Below, in pieces: positions 44,883 to 55,329 of a stretch of DNA of 64,000 nucleotides; positions within the stretch are counted from its first letter, which is position 1; each line of letters opens with the position of its first letter. Source of the DNA: Amorphophallus konjac (lineage: Eukaryota; Streptophyta; Magnoliopsida; Alismatales; Araceae); assembly GCA_022559845.1 (NCBI GenBank), contig CM040123.1, positions 315,995,933-316,059,932 of the forward strand, in the 5' to 3' direction. Below the pieces are notes generated by a model. The model had not been told where the DNA came from. It ran no database searches and saw only the letters and a list, made by a program, of their open reading frames with translations. The position numbers and the translations under genes were made by a program.

Positions 44883-45740
44883 CCCCCGGACTGCGTATGA
44901 AGAGAAAAGTAATGATGCCCCACTAGATCGGACTTGGATCTCGGGAGCCTTCACCCGGATGTGACCATGATTCGAACTTATCCCAGGCCGATAGATCATT
45001 AATCTGACCCGCTTCTACCGGGATCTAATCCCGCACTTGCATTAAACTTGCCGTACTCACGGCAGACATTTGTACGGTTTGTCACCATCTCTTACACTAC
45101 AAACGCGGACTTCCGTCCGAACAAGAAATGGTTTGACCGTGACCGACATGCACGCATACCTTGGAACCTTCGTTTCCCCAGACTGTGTGTGAAGAGAAAA
45201 GCAATGACGCCCTGTGGCATCGGACGTGGACCTCGGGAACCCAGTTATGGTCATAGTCCGAAACCATCTCGGGCTGATAGTTCATCAACTTGACCCACCT
45301 CTATCGGGATCCAATCCCGCATCCACATTAAACTTTCTATATCCACGGCAGACATCCGTACGGCTTTGTCGTTATCTTCGATGCTTCAAATGTGGACTCT
45401 CGTCCGAACAGTGAATGGTCCGTTAGTGACCGACATATATCCCGGGATCTAATCCCGCACTTGCATTAAACTTTCCGTACTCACGGCAGATATTTGCACG
45501 GTTTGTCACAGTCTCTTACGCTACAAACACGGACCTTTGTCCAAACATAGAGTGGTCCATGAGTGACCGACAAAATCTGAATGGAACGAGAAGGATCTCG
45601 TCATCCCCGGACCCTTTGCATGGAAATATCAATAAGGCCTCCGTGGGCCATGCCTAGACCTCGGGTCCGCCCCGATCATGGTCATTACCTGACCCATATC
45701 CTCGGCCTATAGCCGCTCCCTTTGAACACATACTGGTTCT
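44883..45740 (+). repeat. Imperfect direct repeats, period about 290 bp, within element 4 LTR
   Basis: Blocks around CGGACTGCGTATGAAGAGAA (44888) and CAGACTGTGTGTGAAGAGAA (45180) start two aligned copies that both run to GGGATC(T/C)AATCCCGCA and CACGGCAGACAT. A third, shorter copy starts at about 45440 and a diverged one near 45600. The array is old (many substitutions). Confidence 0.7.
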
Positions 45741-46365
45741 GGGATCTGATTTCGGGACATCCCCCCGTTGCCCCTTGGCACCGGAAATACTAACGATGTC
45801 CATGTGAGCCTGGCTTCGACTGCAGGGGGGCCCACCGCAGCATGGTCGCAGCTTGATCTTGCACCGAGCCGACAAACTTATCAGTTTTCGACCGCTCTAA
45901 TTGGGGTTTAACTGAACGTTTCCCGTCCCTTTGAACAATAAATTTGTCGTATCCCGACGTACATTTGTTCCGGTCTTCCTACGACGATTATGCTATTCTC
46001 AAGCCGGACATCCGTTCGAACATTAAATGGTCAACACACAACCGACATGAACTCAGATGCTTTCTCACACCCTCGTACGAGGACTTCAGCATTTCTTAAT
46101 AGGTTTTTTTATGCAATTAATTTTTGGCCATGAGGCCCCTGATTCCGGACTATTAATCAAGGGTGTTCCCCTCTCCGAGGGGATGTAAATGACACCGTGA
46201 CCTTTACAGCGCGGCTGGTTTTAGTCCCGACACGAACTACACAATCGTCTAATTAGTCAGATTGAGCACACAATAAACCGTCACCTTGGTGACTGGCACG
46301 CTCACACACTTAATAAATCCAATAAACAAATAAACAAAGATCTAAATAAAAAGTGTGTCCACAAG

Positions 46366-46385
46366 TCTGGCACGCCCGGTGGGAC
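46366..46385 (+). other. Primer-binding site of element 4
   Basis: TCTGGCACGCCCGGTGGGAC, identical to the PBS of Tat element 2 but on the plus strand. It shows element 4 belongs to the same priming class and runs left to right. Confidence 0.85.
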
Positions 46386-47130
46386 TTGAACCACCCTTCA
46401 TCTCTTCGCCGGGATTCGGGGCCTCATGGCCTCCTAATAAGCGATGTTTGCCTACTTTGATGAATTGCAGGCGCTGTCTTTGTCAGCCCTATGGGGAGAA
46501 AAGCCGGACTAGGTGCAATTGTCTTTGTGGCCTCGAGGATGCTACTCTGAGGCATATGCAGCTTCCAGGAATCATGAAGGCTGCTAAAAGAAAAAGAGAA
46601 GAGAAAGAGAGAAGAAGGGAGGGGAAATCAAACCCCCCTTTCCCTAAGAAGAAAAGAAGAAAGGAAAGAAACAAAAAGAAGAAGAGGAGAAAGAATTGGC
46701 GAGAGAGGGTTATACGGCCATATCCGTTGACACCCGTGCTAAATAAAGATTACCACTGTGGGACTGATGCGGTGGAGCGAACCACTCATCCCCTCCCTGA
46801 GGGGGTGAGCGCTCTCCTGCACACCTGCCTTGGTTGATTTTACAAAAAAGGAAGAGAAGAAAAGAATGACAAAAAGAAAGTTGGCAAGCATTACCGACCA
46901 AGAGAACAAGAAGAAGGCTGGCATCCTGCTCGACTCTAGGAGGTTCCAAGTCTGGGGTGCAATGCCCCGCTCCGTTCCACCTTCCTGCTGCCCCTACCCG
47001 GCATAAGACTGCCCCTCGAGTGGCTGTTAGATGATCCAGCAAGCCGCAACTGTAGCTTGATGAATTCCTACCCGCTGTGGGGAACGCTCTATAACAATGA
47101 GGCCAAGCACGGCCACCACTCCCGAAGAGA
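46386..47130 (+). other. Leader and purine-rich stretch of element 4
   Basis: About 46570-46700 is very A/G-rich (GAAAGAGAGAAGAAGGGAGG). The rest is unremarkable. An ORF of 160 codons (46355-46837) runs through the PBS and the purine tract and has Lys/Arg-rich composition; I do not consider it a gene. Confidence 0.5.
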
Positions 47131-48890
47131 GCATGCATATACCCCGCCATGGGGGGGATGAGAGGCAAGAAAGAATATACCCCGCTCTGGGGCATAAGAA
47201 GCAACAGAATCCACCCCCACCTCGGGGCATAAGAAGAGACAGAAGTTGCACCCTGGCTTAGGGGCATTTGACGAAGGGAAATACGCCCCACCTTGAGGGG
47301 TGCAAGAAGCGGAGTTCACCCTGATCTGGGGGCATAAGAAGCAAAAGACACACCCCGTGCCGGGGGCATATGAAGAGAAATACACCCCGCCTCTGGGGGC
47401 ATCAGAAGCGGTAATACACCCCACCTTGGGGGCACCAAGAAGCAATGCACCACATCTTGGGGGCACCAAGAAGCAAAATACACCCCACCTTAGGGGCACA
47501 AGAAGCAAGAAACACGTCCCGCTCTAGGGGCACACGAAGAAAGAAACACACTCCTCCCTTGGCGCATAAAAATCGGAAGAATACACCCCACCTTAGGGGC
47601 ATAAGAAGCAAAAGAATATACCCTGCCCAGGGGGCACATGAAGAGAATCCACCCCGACTGGGGGGCACATAAAGCAAAGGCGACACCCCAGCTTAGGGGA
47701 ATATGAATAGAAATATACCCCACTCTGGGGTGGAAGAAGCAGAAGAATCTACCCCGGCCTGGTGGCACGATAAGCAACAGAGTTACACCCTGATCTAGGG
47801 GCACGTGAAGAAAAGACACATCTTGCCTTGGGTGCACAAGAAGCAAAACACACCCCTCGTGGGGGCACGTGAAATAAAGTTATCCTCCCCCTTTAGGGGC
47901 ATAAGAAGCAAAAGATACACCCTGTGCCGGGGGCATGTGAAGAGAAAGATACCTCCCTTTGGAGGCATAAGAAGCAAAAGAATACACCCCAGCCTGGGGG
48001 CACATGAAGAGAATCCACCCCGACTCGGGGGCACATAAAGCAAAGGTGACACCCCGGCTTAGGGGAATATGAAGAGAAATACACCCCACTCTAGGGTGGA
48101 AGAAGCAAAAGAATCTACCCCGACCTGGGGGCACAACAAGCAATAGAGTTACACCCTGATATAGGGGCACATGAAGAGAAATGTATCCCGCCATAGGGGC
48201 GCATAAAAGAAAAGAGAGCAAGAATATACCCCTGCCTGGGGGCACAAAAGTAAAGAGACATACATCCCGACCTGGGAGTACGTGAAGAGAGGTATACCCC
48301 GACTTAAGGGCATTTGAAGAAGCAACATACCCCGCCACGGGGGCATGGAATCCATAAAGAATATACCCCGACTTATGGGGATCTGAAGAAGAAACATACA
48401 CCCCGCCTGGAGGAATAGAGGACGTAAAGAAGATACCCTGCCACATGGGGGCATAAGAAGCAAAAGACTCTACCCCGCCTGGGGGCATAGAAGCCATAAA
48501 GAATACACCGCGGCCTAGGGGCACTTGAAGAAGAAACACACCCCTCCTAGGGGCATAGAAGCTAGAAACAATACAGCTCGGCCTAGGGGTACTCGAAGAA
48601 GAATACACCCCGCCTGGGGGCACAAAAGCTATAAAGAATATACCCCGGCCTAGGGGCACTTGAAGAAGAAACACACCATAGAAGCCAGAAACAATACACC
48701 CCGGCCTGGGGGCACACGAAGAGAAATATACCCCGCCACGGGGGCATAGAAGCCGAAAAGAATACACCCCGCCTGGGGGCACAAAAGCAAAGAGGCCTAC
48801 CCCCGACCTAGGGGGCAGATGAAGAAAAGCTACACTCCAATCTAGGGGCACGTTAAGAGAAATGCACCCCAGTACGGGGGCATTAATGAG
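47130..48890 (+). repeat. Array A: about 40 units of 40-46 bp with ACCCCGCCTGGGGGCA core
   Basis: Degenerate tandem repeat, unit like ATACACCCCGCCTGGGGGCA followed by TAAGAAGCAAAAGA. CCCC and GGGG in each core could pair, giving a string of small hairpins. Minus-strand frames (for example 342 codons, 47880-48908) stay open through the array with a hydrophobic repeat peptide. I read this as compositional. Confidence 0.88.
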
Positions 48891-48909
48891 AAAGGAAGAA
48901 CAGAACAAA

Positions 48910-49385
48910 AAGAACAGTCATGAGGTGGACGTGGTCTCTGCACCCGCCTCTTCACAGTAAAAAGAAGAGCAAAAAAGAAAGAACAGTCATCAGACAGACG
49001 TGGTCTTTCCACTCACCTCTCCACACAAAAGAAAAAGGGAAGAAAAGAAAGTGAGCCATGAGGCAGACGTGGTCTTTGCACCCGCCTCGTCACAATAAAC
49101 AAAGTAAAAGGACGAGCAAAAAAGAAGGAACAGTCGTCAGGCAGACGTGGTCTTTCCACTCGCCTCTCCACACAAAAGAAGAAGGGAAGAAAAGAAAGTG
49201 AGCCATGAGACAGACGTGGTCTTTGCACCCACCTCATCACAATAAACAAAGTAAGAAGAAGAGCATAAGAGAAAGAACAGTCATCAGGCAGACGTGATCT
49301 TTCCACCCGCCTCTCCACATAAAAGAAGAAGAGAAGAAAAGAAAGTGAGCCTTGAGGTAGACATGGTCTTTCACCCTTTACCTTC
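48910..49385 (+). repeat. Array B: alternating 65-75-bp units with CAGACGTGGTCTTT core
   Basis: Seven units with GGCAGACGTGGTCTTTCCAC or a variant; two types alternate (after GAACAGTCATC and after GTGAGCCATGA), forming a higher-order unit of about 145 bp. Purine-rich spacers (AAAAGAAGAAGGGAAGAAAA) separate them. Confidence 0.85.
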
Positions 49386-49439
49386 ATCCATCCAACAAAT
49401 AGACCCCTCTTGAAGTTAGCATCATGGCCTTTCGTCCAA

Positions 49440-49835
49440 ACTGAAACCTTTTACCGACAGGGCGTTAAACCGACTAAACCTTCCACCGACGGGGCATTAA
49501 ATCGACTAAACCTTCCACCGATGGGGCGTTAAACCGACAAAACCTTTCATCGACGGGGCGTTAAACTGACAAAACCTTTGACCGACGGGGCGTTAAACCG
49601 ACAAAACCTTCTGTCGACGGGGCGTTAAACCGATAAAACCTTCCGCCGACAGGACGTTAAACCGACTAAACCTTTCACCGATGGGGCATTAAACCCACTA
49701 AACCTTCCACCGACGGGGCGTTAAGCCGACTAAACCTTCCGCCGACGGGGCGTTAAACTGACAAAATCTTTCACCGATGGGGCGTTAAACCAACAAAACC
49801 TTCCGCCGACGGGGCGTTAAACCGACAAGATATTC
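49440..49835 (+). repeat. Array C: about 13 units of 31 bp
   Basis: Unit AAACCTTCCACCGACGGGGC then GTTAAACCGAC, highly regular 30-31-bp period with few substitutions. Confidence 0.92.
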
Positions 49836-50165
49836 AGCCATTGGGGCTTCAAGCCGACAGATATTCAGCCATCGGGGCTTCAAGTCGACAGATATTCAGC
49901 TATCGTGGCTTCAAGCCGACAGCTATTCAACCATCGGCCTCCGAGGTGACAGCTCTTCCATTATCGACCTCCGGGTCGACAGCTATACAATCATCGGCCT
50001 CCGGGTCGACAGCTATCCCATTATCAGCTTCTAGGCCGACAGCTTGCCCCTCATCGGCCTCCGAGCCGACAGCTATCCAATTATCGACCTCCGGGTCGAC
50101 AACTATACAACCATCGGCTCCCAAGCTGACAGCTACCCTAATTATTAGCTCCTAGCCGACAGCTT
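49826..50165 (+). repeat. Array D: about 11 units of 30 bp
   Basis: Unit like CGACAGCTATTCAACCATCG then GCCTCCGAGC. It joins array C seamlessly through the shared CCGACA, as if one array evolved from the other. Confidence 0.9.
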
Positions 50166-50380
50166 CCCAATCAAAGAATCAACCTCCCACTTTGGTTCGG
50201 ATCCTTTCCCGGCCAAAGAATCAAAGAATCAACCCTCTACTTTGGTCCGGACCCTTCCCCGACCAGAGAATAAAAAATAACCCTTCCACTTTGGTTCGGG
50301 TCCTTTCCCAGCCAGAGAATCAAAGAATCAACCCTTCACTCTGGTTCGGATCCTTCCCCGTCCAAAGAATAAAAAGAAGA
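50165..50380 (+). repeat. Array E: about 4 units of 50-57 bp
   Basis: Unit with CCACTTTGGTTCGGATCCTT then TCCCGGCCAAAGAATCAAAGA. Confidence 0.88.
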
Positions 50381-50384
50381 CCCT

Positions 50385-50525
50385 CCTCCTCAGCTCTTGT
50401 AGCCACTTCCCCAAACATCCTTCGGCTCTTTGCAACCTGCTTCCCAACTTCGGCTCTTTGCAGCCCGCTTCTCAGCCTCGGCTTGTAGCCCGCTTCCTCA
50501 ACATTTTGGCTTTTATAGCCCACTG
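50385..50525 (+). repeat. Array F: about 4 units of 30-38 bp
   Basis: Unit like TTCGGCTCTTTGCAGCCCGC then TTCC. It ends at the Copia B boundary (50539) with TGTTAAAA between. Confidence 0.8.
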
Positions 50526-50984
50526 CCCTTTGTTAAAATGTAATGCCCAGATACAGAGGGGGGGGTGAATGTATCCCGCTACAAAAAATGGCCTAATTAA
50601 ATTCTAAAGCTCAGTAATGCGGAATTAAAACTATTGGAGAAATAGCCTAAGGAGCCTTAGAAGGATCAAAGCAAGACAGCAACTCAAGAAGCCCTCAAAC
50701 GATCCTAAGCAAGCATCTAATGCGCAGTAATCAAGTGAACATATAAGAAACTCAATTAACCTCTAGGATATAGATAATCAATTAAATCACGGTCCTAGCA
50801 TGCATCTAGCGGAAGCAAGAAATCAAACAAACCACTGCACGATGATTTTAGGTGGTTCGGTCAACAGACCTACGTCCACCCCTCACTCCAAACCAGAGTG
50901 AGGCTTCCACTAGTAACACTAGCACAGCAGACTCAGTCTGCAACAAAGGCTGCCAAACAGCTTGACCAGGGGAACAACCTCCCC

Positions 50985-51365
50985 TCTTCCTCCCAACCGG
51001 AGGGACACCCTAAGTGACTCCCAGCCACTTGGAAACTAGAGGCACACGGTCTCTCTTCCTCCAGACACAGAGGGAACCCCTGGACTTGCTACCCATAAGC
51101 CCAGAACCGGAGGAACAAGCCTCCCTTCCTCCAAACCGGAGGGGAACCTAGAGACCCAAGTCTCACTTCCTCTGAACCCCAGAGGAAAGCACAACCGGAA
51201 ATAAATCTCCCTTCCTCCTACCCGGAGGGAAACAACCGATGACACCCTGTCAAAGGCAACCAGAGACGCAAGTCTCTCTTCCTCCACACCGAAGGGAACC
51301 CACCACAAGTAGCACCCAGCTACTTGCAAACCGAAGACACAAAATCTCCCTTCTCCTGAGTCCTC
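50985..51365 (-). repeat. Interspersed short inverted motif CTTCCTCC-n-CCGGAGGGA
   Basis: Seven or so occurrences of CTTCCTCC, 4-9 nt, then GGAGGGA or a variant, each able to form a stem of 6-8 bp, at intervals of about 40-70 bp (for example CTTCCTCCAAACCGGAGGGG). Between them lie unique stretches. Confidence 0.7.
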
Positions 51366-52009
51366 AGGAGGAACCCGATCCCCAACAGGGCAATCGGAGG
51401 AACAACAAATGAATAGTTCAAAGAAAAAATAAAACCCAGCAACAGAAAGCTGAAAAGGTAAAATCAAATGTGGCTCTCGCAGGAGCTGGCTGGCCTGGAT
51501 TTGATCCACGGTCCAGCAGGAACTTCTTCTACTGCTTCTCTCTTTCTCCCAGCACGAACTCTCTTTACTTCTTCTTCTCACTGCTCTTGCCTTCTCCTTC
51601 TTCTCACTCTCTGTATCTCACTGTCTCTCTTTCTTTTTCTTCTTCTGCTCTCTCGATCTAGCTCTCAGCCTTCTCTATCTCTTCTTTATCTACTGCACGT
51701 CTTCTCTTAGCTCTGGCTGCTTCTACTTCAGTCACTCTCTCTACTCTTGCTCTCACTCTTCAGAGGAAGAAGACACATATTTATAGCAGCAGCAGATTAG
51801 GGCAGCGTGTGCTCTCCACGATTCCCGCCCAAATGCTTCAGTCCACGTGGAGGCTCCTCTGCATCTCGGATCACGTGCCAGATGCCAGCCTCGTATCACG
51901 TGCCTCACTCTTCATAGGCTTTACGAACAGTACCTGTCTCACAGTCATAGGAGATTAATCAGAAGGATAGAATGTATAGACTTTAGAACAGCAAAAGATG
52001 CACTCTACT

Positions 52010-52610
52010 GAAAATGACACGGGGTACATAAGATGACTACAGCACGAGATAAACAGAGAACGACACGAGGTACATACAGTATCATAGCTAACACTACAAG
52101 GATAACGACACGAAGTCAGATGAGAACAGCACGAGGTAAGAGAGAACGACACGAGGTAAAGCGGTAGTAAAGCACGCGATCAGAGAAAAACTGGACAAAG
52201 ATAGAAAGAAACAACACGAAGACATAAAAATAGAACTAACATGAAGACATAAGAACACAAGATAACACGAAGACACAGGAAAACAAAAGCAACACGACAT
52301 AACAAACAGCAAAGAGAACGGCACGAGGTGAAACGACACTTTACTAAAAAGACTTGAATGCACACGAAGACAACTCGAGTACTAAGTTGCTCGAACGTAC
52401 GAACGACTCGAAGATGAGGACGACACGGGCTGACAACAACTTGAAGACGAAAATAGAAACTGACATGAAGTGTGGTTACAAAATAAGAAAGACACGAGGT
52501 CTAGGAAAAACAACACGAAGATAGAAATAACAAAGAAACGACTCGAACTACGGACGACATGGAGACAACACAGTCAGACTCGACTTGAGACACTTAAAGC
52601 TTGAATTTAG
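52010..52610 (-). repeat. Interspersed motif array with CGACACGAGG / CAACACGAAG
   Basis: About 25 copies of (A/G)ACACGA(A/G)G spaced 10-40 bp apart with little else in common. It looks like an old, eroded short-period tandem repeat or a selected motif cluster. Confidence 0.7.
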
Positions 52611-52669
52611 AGAAGAATGCATGAAGTAAAATCAACACGAAGACAGAAGAAGATGGTCAACGAGACTCT

Positions 52670-53370
52670 GACTCTGTACAGACTTAAGCTAAAGCAAGAC
52701 AGTCGATGTATGGACTTTATGAGAAGGAAACTGAACACTGTACACACTTCCAACGTACAGACTTCATATGAACAGCCCAATGTGCATACTTCCCTTCGAT
52801 GCATCTACAGTGCAATGTATGGACTTGACGAACATTATGCAATGTATGGACTTTGATGTTCAACTGGTGAGTGTACAGACTTCACCAATGAAACGCTCAC
52901 TGTACAGACTTGCTGGATGCAACGTGAGACGCTGTATAGACTTCGTTTTCCAGCGTATAGACTTAATGAATGCATATGTCAAAACCATTGTACAGACTTG
53001 ACATATTTAAAGTGCATGCGATGCAGACTGTACAGACTTTGATATGTGAGACACAAAGAGAATGCACTGAAGTCTGTATAGACTTAGCATGAAGCACACA
53101 TGCGATGTACAGACTTCAAGTCATGCAATGCAATGTACACACTTCAGCTAAGCAAGCTTCAGTGAATGTATGGACTTCATGAATAAGATGCAATGCTAAC
53201 TGTTGTATAGACTTGTGAAACTATGCAAGCTACAAGACAATGCAAGCTGTTCAGACTTTGTGTATTCAAATCCCAATGTACAGACTTAGCTTTGAGCATG
53301 GGACGTACAGACTTGGCGAATGCAATATTCAGACTTGGACGCATGCTGTGCCATGCGATGTATAGACTTT
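52670..53370 (-). repeat. Interspersed motif array with TGTACAGACTT
   Basis: About 22 copies of TGTA(C/T)(A/G)GACTT (or one mismatch), mostly preceded by CAA or CGA and spaced 15-50 bp. The motif is far better conserved than the DNA between copies. An additional copy lies at 51973. Confidence 0.8.
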
Positions 53371-53603
53371 ATGAACTACGACATGAACATATCAGCAGAG
53401 AGGCAATGCACAGAACAGAAATCAAGCACAAACCAATTTATCACAGCATGACTCAAGCATACACATGCATTCTTCGCAATTCAGACATGGCACACTCATG
53501 CAATCTCCCATAGAATAGTTCAGACATAATCAAAACAAAGTGATGACTTAATATTATGTTGCTATCATTAAAACACCACATCATCAACAAAGCACAAGGG
53601 GCA

Positions 53604-54250
53604 TAATAATCTCCCCCTTTTTGATGATGGCAACATAATGAGTCATACTGACTCATCAAACTATTCTCCCCCTTTGACATAATCAAAAATAAGGGAAATG
53701 GTTTGATAGTCAACAGTAGCACACAAATGCAGCACGTAAATGTGGAGAATGAGTCATGATTCTTTTAAAAATGAAGATCACCCTTATGACCAATAAACAG
53801 CTCTCCCCCTATCAACATGCATGATTGACTACTCTCCCCTTAGATGGGAATAAACCAAAACTCCCCCTGAAGCACAAGAATGGACTCTGGTTAACCAATA
53901 AAACAATTTGAAATCAGCCATTTCAAGGAATCTGAATTCTGGTGAAAATACCACAGAGTCAGAACTTATTGCAGAACAAGATGGAAGATTCCAACTGTGT
54001 GGAGAGAAATGCATCTCAGGAATCAATCTGAAATTCACCACCATAAGGATTCTGAAGTTCAGAAGGCTGCAAGTGAACACGATAATAAAGGGAGTGGCAC
54101 CTCACATTTGTATGGCCAGAAAAAAATGCAGATGGAATCAGTCAACTGATAAGAGAGGAGTTCACTTTGTTGATCATGCATGAATCTGATCATGAGGGAT
54201 TTGAATGCATACATCACTTTAATAAGTCTTAAAAGATGTAGACTCTTCTA
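53604..54250 (-). mobile_element. Copia B 3' untranslated interior and polypurine tract
   Basis: Minus strand contains AAAAAGGGGGAGATTATTA (53604-53622) directly before the LTR and a second purine stretch AAAGGGGGAGAATAG (53662-53676), typical of SIRE-like Copia 3' ends. Short ORFs on both strands (53829-54080, 53908-54183) have no recognisable domain. It continues after N5/Y at 63808-64000. Confidence 0.7.
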
Positions 54251-55282
54251 TGATGGAAATCAAGCCAACTATCAAGCCAGAGCAGATCAAGCAAGTCGGC
54301 AGGCCAAAGCTGAAGGCGCTAGCTTTGCCTAGCGCGACCTGGTGAAGGCGCTAGCTTTACCTAGCGCCATCTGAAGATGAAGGCGCCAGCCTTCCATAGC
54401 GCAACATGAAGAACGTGCTGGGTTTCCCTAGCGCGTTCTCAGGCAGACGGTCAACTGCAGACGCCCCAACTACCCAGCCCTTGGAACTCCCAATGACTTC
54501 AATGTTCGCTGTTTCCCACTGTTGTAATTGATGTTTTAGTGTCGTTTAGGCTTCCCCTTCCCCCTATATATGTACTCCATCTCGTTTGATTAAGCAATAG
54601 AATGAAAAAAAAATGAATTGAAAGTATAGCATGGCTATCTCTCCCCCCCCAATCTTTGGAATCCCCTCCCCCTCTCCCCTCTACGGGTGCGATGCCCACG
54701 TTCTTCTTCTAATCCTCCCCTTTTCCCCTTCACGGAGGCCGTTCGAAGATCCGGGTGCATCGGCCTTGAGAAGAGGTCGGGTGTGAGGCCCCATTCGGGC
54801 TCCGTTCTTCCTCCACCAACGATCGACGCCCTCCACCCTCGCCAACGACGTTGCTATGGCCACGACGGAGATTGGTTGCACCGGTCCTGCGATGGGATCG
54901 GGTGTGATGCCCCAGCCAAAACCCTACTGATCCTAGCTCGCCCTGCCATGCCCTTTCTCCCTCGTCGCCCACCTCCGTTCCCACATTCCCTAAGTTATCC
55001 TAGCTAGCAATAGGTTAGTTTAATCGATATTTAGGGTCCCCTTGTTTTGTTTAAGATCCCCCCCCCCGTGTCATATCCACTCTCCTATGTGCCCTCCCCT
55101 TATGAATCACTCCCCCGAAGTCATCCACGAGCGTCCCTAAGTCCAACTTCATCGTCCGGCTGCTGTCTGAGAAGGCGCCATATCGTCCTAGCGCGATCTT
55201 CATGAAGGCGCTAGGAACCTATAGCGCGACAATGATCTGAAGGTTGAAGAAGGCCACCCCCTCCCAATCTTGTTTCACATCA
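54251..55282 (+). repeat. 5' LTR-Y (1032 bp)
   Basis: TGATGGAAATC start, TTTCACATCA end. TATA-like TATATATG at 54565-54572. Five hairpins with arms GGCGCTAG/CTAGCGCC or variants: 54315-54335, 54347-54368, 54380-54403, 55173-55194 and 55205-55228. ORFs inside (54687-55007) are shared with the 3' copy and not evidence of a gene. Confidence 0.95.
54315..54403 (+). promoter_or_regulatory. Hairpin triplet GGCGCTAG...CTAGCGCC in LTR-Y
   Basis: Three successive inverted repeats with 6-8-bp arms and loops of about 5-10 nt, upstream of the TATA-like box. Two related hairpins lie at the other end of the LTR (55173-55228). All recur in the 3' copy (about 62837-62925 and 63693-63748). A role as protein site or RNA structure is only inferred. 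Confidence 0.65.
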
Positions 55283-55284
55283 AA

Positions 55285-55296
55285 TGGTATCAGAGC
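55285..55296 (+). other. First primer-binding site of N5/Y
   Basis: TGGTATCAGAGC followed by AAGTCATTGACTTGTCTCTA, as in N1, not as in the second PBS at 62682. Confidence 0.93.
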
Positions 55297-55329
55297 AAGT
55301 CATTGACTTGTCTCTATCAAGTCAAGTCC

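Larger units (their letters stand above)
44427..46363 (+). repeat. Partial 5' LTR of element 4 (Tat-type), base layer of the nest
   Basis: Ends CCACA at 46363, two bases before a Tat-type PBS. The left end is not visible: Copia A and N3 are inserted in or beside it, and 36792-36799 may be its continuation. Contents: four TCTGGC(A/G)CGCC-like motifs (44490-44620), an A-rich stretch, a GC hairpin cluster (44750-44830) and long imperfect direct repeats (44883-45740). No ORF of note. Confidence 0.7.
46364..50538 (+). mobile_element. Element 4 interior: Tat-type non-coding (LARD-like) internal region made of tandem arrays
   Basis: After the PBS comes a leader with homology to the element 1/2 leader (CATCTCTTCGCCGGGATTCG versus CATCTCTTTGCCGAGATATT). 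No gag, protease, RT or integrase follows. From about 46570 there is a purine-rich stretch and from about 47130 to 50525 only tandem arrays. Copia B is inserted at 50539. Either this is a non-autonomous derivative or a large deletion joined leader to 3' region. Confidence 0.7.
50539..53603 (-). repeat. 3' LTR (about 3.07 kb) of Copia-type element Copia B
   Basis: On the minus strand the LTR starts TGCCCCTTGTGC next to a polypurine tract (53604-53622) and ends GGGCATTACA at 50539. The typical Copia SIRE-like end ATTCACCCCCCC lies just inside. Three internal motif arrays (50985-51365, 52010-52610, 52670-53370) swell it. The 5' LTR and pol would lie right of the window. The expected target duplication is 50534-50538 (TAAAA). 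Boundaries are inferred from TG/CA and the PPT, not from an LTR pair. Confidence 0.68.

Noticed and set aside
46355..46837. 160-codon Lys/Arg-rich ORF as element 4 gag
   Set aside because: It starts in the LTR and runs through the PBS, and its basic composition comes from a purine-rich tract. There are no gag motifs.
47880..48908. 342-codon hydrophobic repeat protein on the minus strand
   Set aside because: It follows array A exactly. The spacer length varies and other frames are open as well, so there is no evidence for selection on the peptide.
51036..51581. 181-codon minus-strand ORF in the Copia LTR
   Set aside because: Low-complexity translation of the CTTCCTCC/GGAGGGA motif region; no homology recognised.
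53829..54183. ORFs in the Copia B interior as an envelope-like gene
   Set aside because: They are under 100 codons, on both strands, with no signal peptide plus transmembrane pattern or known domain. Their position fits the 3' untranslated region.
54687..55007. 106-codon ORF in LTR-Y (also 63209-63529)
   Set aside because: Duplicated only because of the LTR pair, no domain, overlapped by other frames.
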